NCBI GenBank assembly: GCA_015066955.1 | Contig: SVNJ01000004.1 | Location: forward strand, 1-34,706 | Direction: 5' to 3' | DNA from: Ruminococcus sp. | GTDB lineage: Bacteria > Bacillota > Clostridia > Oscillospirales > Ruminococcaceae | Length of the DNA: 34,706 nt | Part shown: piece after piece, positions 23,856 to 31,656 of the stretch | Position numbering within the stretch: the stretch's first letter is position 1 | How the letters are laid out: each line of letters opens with the position of its first letter | Made by a program: the position numbers and the translations under genes | The notes under the pieces: model-generated | Database searches by the model: none | What the model was told of the DNA's origin: nothing | What the model saw: the letters and a program-made list of their open reading frames with translations, nothing else

Positions 23856-24995
23856 ATGGCAGGTTTAACACTTAAAGGTATTTATAAAAAGTATCCGGGC
23901 GGCGTTGTAGCTGTATCGGATGTTAATTTAGAAATCAGAGACAAGGAATTCATCGTTCTCGTAGGACCTTCCGGATGCGGAAAGTCTACAACTCTTCGTA
24001 TGATTGCAGGTCTTGAGGAGATTTCAGAGGGTGAGCTCTACATCGGCGACCGTCTCGTTAACGATATCGCTCCTAAGGACAGAGATATTGCGATGGTTTT
24101 CCAGAACTACGCTCTTTATCCTCACATGACAGTATTCGAGAACATGGCTTTCGGTCTTAAGCTCCGTAAGGTTCCTAAGGACGAAATCGAGAGAAAGGTT
24201 AACGAGGCTGCTAAGATTCTCGACCTTACTCACCTCCTCGACAGAAAGCCTAAGGCTATGTCAGGTGGTCAGCGTCAGAGAGTTGCTCTCGGACGTGCTA
24301 TCGTTCGTTCACCTCAGGTATTCCTTCTCGACGAGCCTCTCTCAAACCTCGATGCTAAGCTCCGTGCTCAGATGAGAACAGAGATTTCAAAGATTCACAA
24401 GAAGCTCGGTACAACATTCATCTACGTAACTCATGACCAGACAGAGGCTATGACAATGGGTGACAGAATCGTATGTATGAAGGACGGTTTCGTTCAGCAG
24501 ATTGATACACCTCAGAACCTCTATGAGAACCCTGTTAACAAGTTCGTTGCAGGCTTCCTCGGTTCACCTCAGATGAACTTCATCGACGCTGTACTTAAGG
24601 AAGAATTCGGTCAGTATATCGTTGAGTTCGGTTCAGAAGACTCCAAGACACAGAGAGGCGTTAAGTACCAGATTATCGTTCCTGAGTCAAAGGTTAACGA
24701 CGAGCTTGCTCACTACGTAAACAAGGAAATCATTCTCGGCGTTCGTCCTGAGAGCATTCACGATGAGGAAATGTACCTCTCAAATGCTACAACAGGTATC
24801 ATCGACGCTCAGGTTGAAATCACTGAAATGATGGGTGCTGAGACATACCTCTACCTCCTCTGCGAGGGTACACCTCTTACAGCAAGAGTAAGCCCCAGAT
24901 CTACAGCAAGACCCGGAGATGAGATCAAGGTTGCTATCGATCCTAACAGAATCCACATCTTCGATAAGGAAACAGAGAAGACAATTGTAAACTGA
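23856..24995 (+). CDS. carbohydrate ABC transporter ATP-binding protein (UgpC/MalK/MsmX type)
   Basis: Drives sugar uptake by ABC transporters of the CUT1 class. The 379 residues have an ATPase domain with Walker [10 protein letters not shown] (about 38-46), Q-loop NYALYPHMT, signature SGGQRQR, Walker [17 protein letters not shown] and the switch His in THDQTEA. A C-terminal regulatory OB-like domain follows ([26 protein letters not shown]). No permease or binding protein is adjacent and it has its own promoter and terminator, so it looks like a shared ATPase serving several transporters, as MsmX does in Bacillus. Codon use is strongly biased (CTC, GTT, AAG), suggesting high expression. Confidence 0.92.
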   Translation: MAGLTLKGIYKKYPGGVVAVSDVNLEIRDKEFIVLVGPSGCGKSTTLRMIAGLEEISEGELYIGDRLVNDIAPKDRDIAMVFQNYALYPHMTVFENMAFGLKLRKVPKDEIERKVNEAAKILDLTHLLDRKPKAMSGGQRQRVALGRAIVRSPQVFLLDEPLSNLDAKLRAQMRTEISKIHKKLGTTFIYVTHDQTEAMTMGDRIVCMKDGFVQQIDTPQNLYENPVNKFVAGFLGSPQMNFIDAVLKEEFGQYIVEFGSEDSKTQRGVKYQIIVPESKVNDELAHYVNKEIILGVRPESIHDEEMYLSNATTGIIDAQVEITEMMGAETYLYLLCEGTPLTARVSPRSTARPGDEIKVAIDPNRIHIFDKETEKTIVN

Positions 24996-25062
24996 TAAAT
25001 CTTTTGATTTTCATATTTATCCTTTCTTTCCTATTTTGATGCCGGAGAAATCCGCATCGCAG

Positions 25063-25092
25063 AAAACCGCAGTTCCTCACTGCGGTTTTTTT
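25063..25092 (+). terminator. intrinsic terminator of the sugar ABC ATPase gene
   Basis: A 10-bp stem AAAACCGCAG/CTGCGGTTTT (25063-25072, 25080-25089) with 7-nt loop and a run of T residues. Confidence 0.92.
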
Positions 25093-25122
25093 GTTTGTCT
25101 GCACAGCTCTTCACAGGGTTAC

Positions 25123-25316
25123 TTTTCCACATCTGTCTGATTAGTTTTCAACATTGTGTTGAAAACGGTGTTGATTAAAAAGAGGACAACTGTTGAAAGT
25201 TTTGTGGAAAGAGTGGAAAACAACGTAATATACAGTTTTTTACAGTTTGAAAAAGTTGAAAGCTTGTGTGGATAAAAGGGGAAAACCTGAGAATAATAAA
25301 AATACATTGTGGAAAA
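25123..25316. other. cluster of DnaA-box-like sites
   Basis: Five 9-mers related to TTATCCACA fall within 194 bp. TTTTCCACA lies at 25123-25131 on the plus strand. On the minus strand are 25203-25211 (TGTGGAAAG on the plus strand), 25212-25220 (AGTGGAAAA), 25267-25275 (TGTGGATAA, a perfect box) and 25308-25316 (TGTGGAAAA). Repeated TTGAAA and GAAAAC motifs surround them. The texture resembles Firmicute oriC regions, but dnaA, dnaN and rpmH are absent and gene strand does not switch here. Confidence 0.5.
25144..25166. repeat. 23-bp perfect palindrome within the DnaA-box cluster
   Basis: GTTTTCAACA, spacer TTG, TGTTGAAAAC. The arms are 10 bp with no mismatch. It is not followed by a T-run, so it is more likely a protein-binding site than a terminator. 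Confidence 0.6.
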
Positions 25317-25348
25317 CCTGTCCGCAATAATCTGAAATACAGAAAAGG

Positions 25349-25744
25349 ATGATAAATATTAAAAAGCTTATTGCTACAGGAGCTGCACTTGTATTTATGT
25401 GCTGTGCATTTACAGGCTGTGGTTCCGATAATAATTCCGGGTCAGGCTCGGAATCTGAATCCGCAACAGAAGTTGTTACAGAGAATGTAAATGATACAAC
25501 TGATGACATTGTTGATGATACTACTGTGGTAACTACTACAACTACTACTGCTCATGAGGACCGAATCGACGAAACAGGGAGTACTGATGCCGCTGATAAT
25601 TACGTAGGCGGTGTTATTGATGGTGTTGAAAATGCCGGAGAGGACATAGTGGACGGTGCAGGAGATGCTATTGGCGATGTTGCCGACGGCCTTATGGGAA
25701 ACAACGACAGTACAGAGGGTGAGACTACCTCCGAAAGCAGATAA
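25349..25744 (+). CDS. small lipoprotein, Asp/Thr-rich
   Basis: A 131-residue lipoprotein of unknown function. The lipobox is clear: KKLIATGAALVFMCCAFTGC, with Cys24 as the lipidation site. The mature part is Ser/Glu/Asp/Thr-rich with a run of seven Thr, then an amphipathic segment of repeated GVENAGEDIVDGAGDAI type. The start is uncertain. ATG 25349 directly abuts AGAAAAGG with no spacer. An alternative non-ATG start a few codons later would fit that ribosome site better. It follows the DnaA-box cluster and ends in its own terminator. Confidence 0.7.
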   Translation: MINIKKLIATGAALVFMCCAFTGCGSDNNSGSGSESESATEVVTENVNDTTDDIVDDTTVVTTTTTTAHEDRIDETGSTDAADNYVGGVIDGVENAGEDIVDGAGDAIGDVADGLMGNNDSTEGETTSESR

Positions 25745-25758
25745 GTGACTATATTCTC

Positions 25759-25783
25759 AGGGCGGACATTGTTCGCCCTTTTT
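25759..25783 (+). terminator. terminator after the lipoprotein gene
   Basis: AGGGCGGAC (25759-25767), loop ATT, GTTCGCCCT (25771-25779), one G-T pair, then TTTT. Confidence 0.85.
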
Positions 25784-25816
25784 CGATGTTATGCCTTTTT
25801 GTTAACACGCAGTTTG

Positions 25817-25845
25817 TTGACATAGGGCGATTTTTGTAATATAAT
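25817..25845 (+). promoter_or_regulatory. perfect consensus sigma-A promoter of the zinc-ribbon operon
   Basis: TTGACA (25817-25822), exactly 17 nt, TATAAT (25840-25845). Both hexamers match the consensus fully, implying strong expression of the three-gene unit. Confidence 0.88.
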
Positions 25846-25878
25846 ATAATCGTAAATTTATGCTTGGAGGTTTTTGAC

Positions 25879-27255
25879 ATGATTTGTAAAATCTGCGGTA
25901 ATAACATGGCTGACGACGCTAAATTCTGCACAGGCTGCGGTGCAAAAATAGAGGAGGAGCAGACAGCTCCCGTAATTGAGGAAAATGCGGCTTCGGACGA
26001 GGTTTCCGAGCCTGTTTCTGAGGAGTACACTGCCCCTTCGGAGGAAACAGTGACTTATGAGGAAACCCCCACTGAGGAATATTCTCCCGTGCAGGAAGAA
26101 TTTACACCTTATGAAGAAACGGAGCCTGAGGAAAGTGCTCCCGTAAGCCTTGAAAAAACTGTTTCAGAGGACGTATCAGCTTTGATTGAGGCTGAAAAGT
26201 CTGCCGTTTCAACGGCTGAGGAGGAAATTCCCGAACCCGAAAATATTACACCTGTAGTTGAAAATACAGCTACAGAGTCAGATAATCAGGCAGAGGAAAT
26301 GAAGGCTTCGGAGATATTTGCTCAGGAGGAGCGTATGTCTGTTGAAAGTACACCTAAAAAGCTTTCCGCAGGACGTGCAGCAGGTGCTTCTTTCGTTGCT
26401 TTGTTTGCGGTAATCTTCCTTATCGTTTTCAACCTTGTGTTTACTGCAAGAATAGGGCTGAGCGGTGATATTCTCGGCAAGTCGGCTTCATCTCTTAAGG
26501 CTGAGCAGATTCTTGACGGTGAACTCGATGGTGATGAAACTGTTGCTGAATACATATATGACAAGCTTGACGAAAAGCTTATTTCAAAGAGCGGTGCAGA
26601 GGTAAAGGACATGAGAAGCTTCCTTATTGAGGCTGATGTTGTCGGCTTCTTCTCCGAAACTCTTGAAGGCTACGCTTCCTACCTTATCAACGGCAAGGGC
26701 GATGACCCGTCAATCAGCTCTGAGGATATAGCTGAATTTATCGAGGATAACAATACCCTTTTCTATTATGAAATGGGCTGTGCTATGTCCGACAAGGACT
26801 ATGAAAAGCTTGAAAAATCTCTTGCTGACGAAGGTGTTGACGAGGCACTTTCTATAGATGAGTGGGGCAAGGAAATCGGTTTCAGCCTCAGCAATGCACA
26901 TTTTATCTTCTCCTTTATTACTATCGGAGTTTTATTTGCAATTGTTCTTGTGTTCTATATCTGGACTGCTATTATTCTTGACAGACACACAAAAAATATC
27001 ATGGGATTTTTCAGAACAATTACACTTATCGGCGGACTTGTACTGTTTATCCCGACTGTTTTATTCCTTGTTGCGGTACCGTTTGCGGCACTCAACAGCG
27101 GCAATGCAATTGTTTACATGGCATCAAAGCTTCTTCTTCCCTTTGCGGCTGTAGGTGCTTGTACAGGACTTTTTGAAATTATCGTTGCTGTAATTTTCGG
27201 AAAAATCAGAAAGCTCATTAAAAAGAGAGAGCGTAAAATGAACGGAGGCTGCTGA
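25879..27255 (+). CDS. zinc-ribbon multi-span membrane protein of unknown function
   Basis: A 458-residue protein. Residues 1-23 form a zinc ribbon (CKICGNNMADDAKFCTGCG). Residues 24-150 are a Glu/Thr/Pro/Ser linker. The first membrane span is at about 165-185 (FVALFAVIFLIVFNLVF). Then comes an outer domain of about 140 residues that is acidic and helical, and three further spans (about 330-355, 365-390, 403-430) before a basic tail (KLIKKRERK). ATG 25879 is favoured over a TTG five codons earlier because TTGGAGGTTTTTGAC fits it. The next gene starts 1 nt after the stop and also opens with a zinc ribbon, so the products probably act together. Confidence 0.75.
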   Translation: MICKICGNNMADDAKFCTGCGAKIEEEQTAPVIEENAASDEVSEPVSEEYTAPSEETVTYEETPTEEYSPVQEEFTPYEETEPEESAPVSLEKTVSEDVSALIEAEKSAVSTAEEEIPEPENITPVVENTATESDNQAEEMKASEIFAQEERMSVESTPKKLSAGRAAGASFVALFAVIFLIVFNLVFTARIGLSGDILGKSASSLKAEQILDGELDGDETVAEYIYDKLDEKLISKSGAEVKDMRSFLIEADVVGFFSETLEGYASYLINGKGDDPSISSEDIAEFIEDNNTLFYYEMGCAMSDKDYEKLEKSLADEGVDEALSIDEWGKEIGFSLSNAHFIFSFITIGVLFAIVLVFYIWTAIILDRHTKNIMGFFRTITLIGGLVLFIPTVLFLVAVPFAALNSGNAIVYMASKLLLPFAAVGACTGLFEIIVAVIFGKIRKLIKKRERKMNGGC

Positions 27256-27256
27256 T

Positions 27257-29098
27257 TTGAAAAAATGTGTAAGCTGCGGCTGTGAAAATGAAGATTCAGC
27301 TGCATTCTGCAAGGAGTGCGGTGCGGAGAGCCCGAAAGAAAAGGTAAATGTCTTTCCGCAGGCAAAAGTAGTTGCAGAGGACGGCTCAATGGAGGTAGGC
27401 GGCTTCCGCTTCCGACCTGTCCCCGATGAAGAAATACGTGCTCTTGTAAATCAGAAAACACCGCTTTCGACAAAGATTATTGCAGGTGCGGTTACTGCGG
27501 CACTTGTGATAGGATTTACTGCAATGGCTGCAGCTGTAAGAGGCTCGCAGCGCCCGAATCAGCTGGACATGATTATCAGAGAGGACAAAACCGTATTCCT
27601 TTTTAACGGTGAGCGGGTGGACGGCTCTGTTGATACTGTAAGCGAATATGATTACTGCGAGGCACACGATGAAAGTGCGGCAATTTTCCATAACCTCAAA
27701 AGCGGAAAGCTTTATGCGGTAACAAAGGACGGCGTTGAGCGTATTGCAAAGGACGCCGAAGAAGCGTATATCTCCGTTTACGGCGACTATATCCTCTATA
27801 CCGACGAGGACGGCTACGGATATTCATACAACGTGAAAAAAGGCAAAAATGAGAAAATCAGCGGTGGTTTTCAGCTTGAATCAGCTGTTGTTTCTCCTGA
27901 CGGCGAAACGGTTGTTTTCAACAAATACGGTGGCGACAGTCTTTATATGTACGAGGGCGGCTACTGCGAAAAAATCGGAAGCGGTATGAAAGCTATTGCT
28001 GTTTCTGACAACGCAAAGCACCTTTATGCCGTAGAATATCTTGCTGAGCCTACCCTTCCCGAAGGCGTTGAAAAGCCCGATTCCTCTGATTATGATGAGT
28101 ATGATGACTACAAAAAGGCTTATGACGAGTACAAGGAGTATGCGGAAAAGCTTGAAGAGCAGATGGACGAGTACAGGGAGTTTGATTCTGAGGATGTCGC
28201 TCTTTACTATATCCCTGAGGCAAAAGAGGACAAGGCTGTAAAGCTTGAAAAGCACTTCAATACTATTTCAAGCGTATACCTTAACGGCGATTTCTCTGAG
28301 ATTCTGTACAGTAATACAGACGGTGAGACCTATTACAGCAAAAAGGGTAAAGACACTGAGCGTATCTCAAAAAATTCACTTACTCCTGCCTGCTGGTACA
28401 GCTCTGATATGATTGTACTGAGCAGCAAGGCGAATATGCTTGATGAAAATGGGTCGCTTCTCGGAAGGGCTTATATAGATGCCGGAGTTGAATTCGTTAT
28501 GTTTTCCTTTGGCGATGAAGAGGACAGAGAGACATACAATGAGGGCAGTGCAATATACTACGTGGACAAAAATGGTGATGTTGACAGCATTGATGATGAT
28601 ATAGACGTAACAAGCATTGAGCTTTCCGAAAACGGAAAGAAGATATACTATCTTGACAATGACAGCAAGCTTTATGTCTCCGATACCGAAACAGGCGACG
28701 ACAAAGAGCGTATAGGAAAGGATATTTTATCCTATGTTGTTGAGGACGATTTCAGCGGAGTCTATGCGGTTGACGTTGACGGAAATTTCTATTATATATC
28801 CGATGACGGCGAAAAGGAGCGTATTGACAAGCAAATAAAATATTGCTGCAATGCTCTGGGTGGAGGAGTATACTACATGGATAACGATAACAAGCTCTAT
28901 AAAGCCGAAAAAGGCGAAAAGGGTGACAGAATCGCAAAGGATGTTGAGTATATCAAAAGCGGAAATTGCTGTACGTACTATCTGAAATATGAGGACGAGG
29001 ATTCCGAATTGTTTGAGGTATATGTCTCTTATGACGGCAAGGAATTTGAGAAAGTATGCAGTGACTGTACCAAAGACGGATATATAGAGCTTTTTTAA
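27257..29098 (+). CDS. zinc-ribbon, single-TM protein with extracellular beta-propeller-like domain
   Basis: A 613-residue protein. Residues 3-24 form a zinc ribbon (CVSCGCENEDSAAFCKECG). One membrane span lies at about 73-93 (IIAGAVTAALVIGFTAMAAAV). Outside is a long beta-rich region of repeating blades of about 45-50 residues, each with a pattern like SPDGETVVFNK or LSENGKKIYYLDND followed by DGEKERI-type turns. This is typical of WD40/TolB-like propellers used in sensing or binding. A charged coiled insertion (DEYKEYAEKLEEQMDEYREF) interrupts it near residue 285-315. TTG 27257 is supported by AACGGAGGCTGCTGAT in the end of the previous gene. Ligand unknown. Confidence 0.75.
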   Translation: MKKCVSCGCENEDSAAFCKECGAESPKEKVNVFPQAKVVAEDGSMEVGGFRFRPVPDEEIRALVNQKTPLSTKIIAGAVTAALVIGFTAMAAAVRGSQRPNQLDMIIREDKTVFLFNGERVDGSVDTVSEYDYCEAHDESAAIFHNLKSGKLYAVTKDGVERIAKDAEEAYISVYGDYILYTDEDGYGYSYNVKKGKNEKISGGFQLESAVVSPDGETVVFNKYGGDSLYMYEGGYCEKIGSGMKAIAVSDNAKHLYAVEYLAEPTLPEGVEKPDSSDYDEYDDYKKAYDEYKEYAEKLEEQMDEYREFDSEDVALYYIPEAKEDKAVKLEKHFNTISSVYLNGDFSEILYSNTDGETYYSKKGKDTERISKNSLTPACWYSSDMIVLSSKANMLDENGSLLGRAYIDAGVEFVMFSFGDEEDRETYNEGSAIYYVDKNGDVDSIDDDIDVTSIELSENGKKIYYLDNDSKLYVSDTETGDDKERIGKDILSYVVEDDFSGVYAVDVDGNFYYISDDGEKERIDKQIKYCCNALGGGVYYMDNDNKLYKAEKGEKGDRIAKDVEYIKSGNCCTYYLKYEDEDSELFEVYVSYDGKEFEKVCSDCTKDGYIELF

Positions 29099-29116
29099 TG
29101 AAACGGGAGGTAGTGT

Positions 29117-30418
29117 ATGAGTAATGATACAAGGTATAACCGTCCCCTTAATGCCGAGCAGAAGCACCTTATGAAGAATATGACGGCTTCCGTAAAGGCA
29201 GAGGAAATCGGTGCGGTAAGCTTTGAAATGACCGATATGCTTGTGCTGACGCCGTTTTTCGACAGTCACGACATAGCCTTTTTCATGGAGGATATGTTTT
29301 CGGAACTTTATGTCGGAAGCAGCACCTTTTATGAACTGAGATGCAAGGCTGAGGACGAGGTATGTGAAAAGAAAAAGGGCAAGCCGTATACTCTTGATGA
29401 GATATACGACCGCCTTGTGAAAATCAGCAAAATAAGTCCGTCAAGCCGTGAGAAGCTGATAAAGCGTGAATGTGAGCTTTGGCAGTACTTCTGCTTTGCA
29501 AGAAAATGCGGAAGCGAGCTTTACAGTGAGGCAAGGGCGGCAGGAAAAAAGATTATTATTACAGCAGATACACCCCTTCCGAAAAATACTGTTGAAGGAA
29601 TTCTCAGAAACTGCGGCTTCGTGGGCTATGACAAGCTTTATATAACTTCAGAATGCGGACTCAGCAAAACAGGTGAGGGCAGTCTTTTTGAAAAAATTGT
29701 CAGCGAAACGGGAATACCCGCAGGAAAAATTCTTCATCTCGGCTGTTCCTTTGAATCGGACGCAGAGGCGGCTATAAACAAAGGCTTCAGGTCACTGTTT
29801 GTAACGTCATGCCGTGACAGGCTCATAAAATCGGGCAGGCTTTGCGGTTATATCCAGAAGCAGAGAATTTACGATTTCTGTACGATAAAATATCTCTCAC
29901 TGAGATGTGTTATAGGACTTTACGCTGCGTATGCCTTTGATTATCCTCACGGAAAGGTTCCCCACAGTGATTTCTGCAATGACGAATATATGCTCGGCTT
30001 TATAGCTCTCGGTCCGCTCAGTCTTTATAAGGACTATGCACCCGAAACAGGACTTAAAATGAAGCTTCTTGCCGCAATGAGCAAATCAGAAAAGCTTATG
30101 GACGGCGAAAAGGGCTTCATGATGATGCAAGACGAAATATTCGGCTCAAATCTTGAAAAATACGGCTTTGAGGGTTGTGAGCTGCCCTTTGATTATTACG
30201 CTGCACACGGTGCGGTAGGCGACAGAATGATGCTTCAGAAGCTTCTTTCTCCCGAAGATTCCGAAAAATGGTCAAATGACGTCACAGAGCCCGAAATTGC
30301 GCCCGTAGCAACAAAAGCCGTAAAAAAGGGCGGTCTTTCAAGGTTAGCCGACAGACTATTCCCTCCCGGCTCGCAGGTCAGGACAATGGTCGACGGAATC
30401 CTTCATAAATCACGATAG
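29117..30418 (+). CDS. HAD-fold protein with degenerate catalytic motifs
   Basis: A 433-residue protein. Residues 30-235 follow the order of a HAD hydrolase as found in polysaccharide-associated HAD proteins. Motif I reads VSFEMTDMLV where the family has FDxFDTL: the nucleophile Asp is Glu37, while Asp40 is kept. Motif II is IIITADTPLP, motif III Lys lies in LSKTGEGS, and motif IV is LHLGCSFESD, where GD has become GC at Cys210. The C-terminal half is helical with MLGFIALGPLSLY and no recognised fold. The changes suggest a non-catalytic or altered enzyme. It lies 18 nt after the propeller gene behind AAACGGGAGGTAGTGT, as the last gene of the unit. Confidence 0.65.
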   Translation: MSNDTRYNRPLNAEQKHLMKNMTASVKAEEIGAVSFEMTDMLVLTPFFDSHDIAFFMEDMFSELYVGSSTFYELRCKAEDEVCEKKKGKPYTLDEIYDRLVKISKISPSSREKLIKRECELWQYFCFARKCGSELYSEARAAGKKIIITADTPLPKNTVEGILRNCGFVGYDKLYITSECGLSKTGEGSLFEKIVSETGIPAGKILHLGCSFESDAEAAINKGFRSLFVTSCRDRLIKSGRLCGYIQKQRIYDFCTIKYLSLRCVIGLYAAYAFDYPHGKVPHSDFCNDEYMLGFIALGPLSLYKDYAPETGLKMKLLAAMSKSEKLMDGEKGFMMMQDEIFGSNLEKYGFEGCELPFDYYAAHGAVGDRMMLQKLLSPEDSEKWSNDVTEPEIAPVATKAVKKGGLSRLADRLFPPGSQVRTMVDGILHKSR

Positions 30419-30422
30419 ATAA

Positions 30423-30429
30423 TTCGACA
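30423..30429 (-). promoter_or_regulatory. Spo0A box upstream of spo0A
   Basis: TTCGACA on the plus strand is TGTCGAA on the minus strand, the exact core 0A box, inside AATTGTCGAATT on the minus strand. It is about 70 bp upstream of the predicted -35 of spo0A, which fits autoregulation by phosphorylated Spo0A. Confidence 0.5.
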
Positions 30430-30498
30430 ATTAAAGCGGTCGATGTCAATTTCTTCCTTTTTTCATTTCATTTTTATGTTAAAACAAAAAAACAGCTA

Positions 30499-30526
30499 TT
30501 GATAGCTGCCATTTATTTGTGATAAT
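30499..30526 (+). promoter_or_regulatory. promoter region of spo0A
   Basis: TTGATA (30499-30504), 16 nt, GATAAT (30521-30526). The -35 is embedded in a small palindrome, CAGCTA/TAGCTG (30493-30508), which could be a binding site. Confidence 0.5.
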
Positions 30527-30556
30527 ATAGAAACGTAGAAAAGAGGAGGTCTAAAA

Positions 30557-31312
30557 ATGAACAACAAAGTAAAAGTACTTATCGGTGATGATTCTGCGGA
30601 AAACGGCGTAAGCATAGCAAACAAGCTTCGTGAAAGAGGAATGTATGCTTACACAAGAAGAAAGGACTGCAATGTTATTCTTGATTCAATCAGGAACGAT
30701 CCTCCGGACGTTGCGGTGCTTGACATTTCAGCTCAGAACGGCGATGTGGTTTCAATTATGAGACGTGTACGTGAGAGCAGTGTGAGATGTCCCGTGTTTA
30801 TCGTTACTTCAGCCTACGACAATGAGTTCATTGAGCGTCAGGTTATGGAAAACGGTGCTTCACGCTTCATGTTAAAGCCTTATGACGCAGATGACCTCTG
30901 CAGTGCCATTCAGGCAACGCTCGGAGGAAAAGCCGACAGCTGCAGCGATGATATGGAAATTGTCGTTACCGACATTATCCACCAGCTTGGAGTACCGGCT
31001 CATATCAAGGGATATTATTATCTTCGAACAGCAATTATGTACTCAATCGAGGACAAGAATCTTCTTGAAAGCGTTACAAAGCTGCTTTATCCCACCGTTG
31101 CGGGAATTTACGAGACAACCTCATCGAGGGTTGAAAGAGCAATCCGCCATGCTATTGAAATTGCATGGGACAGGGGCAACGTTGATACTCTCAACTCCTT
31201 TTTCGGCTACACCGTAGATACCGGAAAGGGCAAGCCTACAAATTCGGAATTTATCGCACTGATAACCGACAAGCTCCGTCTCCGCTACAAAACAGCACTG
31301 AGAAGGGCATAA
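30557..31312 (+). CDS. spo0A: sporulation master regulator Spo0A
   Basis: Phosphorylated Spo0A switches on sporulation. The 251 residues comprise a receiver (1-125) and the characteristic Spo0A effector domain (about 140-251). That domain is nearly textbook: [20 protein letters not shown], then [19 protein letters not shown] and [20 protein letters not shown]. In the receiver the acidic pair Asp11-Asp12, phosphoacceptor Asp56 (VAVLDIS), Thr84 and Lys107 (LKPYD) are all present. The usual MPxxDG loop after the Asp is replaced by SAQNGD, an unusual change next to the phosphorylation site. The ribosome site is AAGAGGAGGTCTAAAA. Its stop codon overlaps an inverted-repeat element. spoIVB is about 2 kb downstream rather than directly upstream. 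Confidence 0.95.
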   Translation: MNNKVKVLIGDDSAENGVSIANKLRERGMYAYTRRKDCNVILDSIRNDPPDVAVLDISAQNGDVVSIMRRVRESSVRCPVFIVTSAYDNEFIERQVMENGASRFMLKPYDADDLCSAIQATLGGKADSCSDDMEIVVTDIIHQLGVPAHIKGYYYLRTAIMYSIEDKNLLESVTKLLYPTVAGIYETTSSRVERAIRHAIEIAWDRGNVDTLNSFFGYTVDTGKGKPTNSEFIALITDKLRLRYKTALRRA

Positions 31313-31487
31313 GGCAATACAGCACAAAGCCCGTCTGACGACTTTGTACGAAATCTGCTTGCATATTTTCCGCCACCTTGCACAAAAATCCCTTGACATA
31401 CGAAAGTATGCCTACGGAATTTTTATACAATCTGACGAAAAATCTGACTTCGCATCTTTCGCACAAGCTCTGTGCGGTATTGCCTTA
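31310..31487. mobile_element. MITE-like element with 21-bp terminal inverted repeats
   Basis: The left end TAAGGCAATACAGCACAAAGC (31310-31330, written here only as an end repeat) pairs with the complement of 31467-31487 at 19 of 21 positions. The interior has no credible gene and contains further inverted pieces such as CATACGAAAGTATG. The first three bases, TAA, are the stop codon of spo0A. A short relative lies at 34565-34600. No target-site duplication was confirmed. Confidence 0.6.
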
Positions 31488-31656
31488 AGGCAAACACCTG
31501 TGATATTTTCCGTATTCATTCAGTATACTTATATATAATCAGACCTGTATTTATGTCGGATTTGGATGCAGGGGCAGACGCTCTCGTCCGCCCGCAGTTT
31601 TTGTATGAAGCTGTCTGACGGAATATCAAAGGTCTGTTAATGAAAGGAAGATTATC
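31313..31656. other. 344-bp intergenic region holding repeat elements
   Basis: Contains the MITE-like element, a weak promoter candidate (TATAAT at 31534-31539 with no good -35), the hairpin at 31567-31594, and the ribosome site of the next gene (GAAAGGAAGATTATC). Confidence 0.6.
31567..31594 (+). repeat. 28-nt hairpin of the TGYAGGGG family
   Basis: TGCAGGGG (31567-31574), CAGACG, a 4-nt loop CTCT, CGTCCGCCCG (31585-31594). It has the same length and ends as the hairpin at 1901-1928 but a different stem. It is followed by GCAGTTTTTG, so it might terminate transcription upstream of the flavin reductase gene. Confidence 0.5.

Larger units (their letters stand above)
24996..25348. other. 353-bp AT-rich intergenic region
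   Basis: The first 100 bp hold the ABC ATPase terminator. The remainder is very AT-rich and carries the DnaA-box-like cluster and a 23-bp palindrome described separately. An open minus-strand frame inside it has no ribosome site and is not called. Confidence 0.6.

Noticed and set aside
25123-25316. The chromosomal origin of replication itself
   Set aside because: No dnaA, dnaN, recF, gyrB or rpmH nearby, and gene strand does not switch here; kept only as a DnaA-box cluster.
31251-31538. Small frames on both strands after spo0A
   Set aside because: They lie within the inverted-repeat element and have no ribosome sites.
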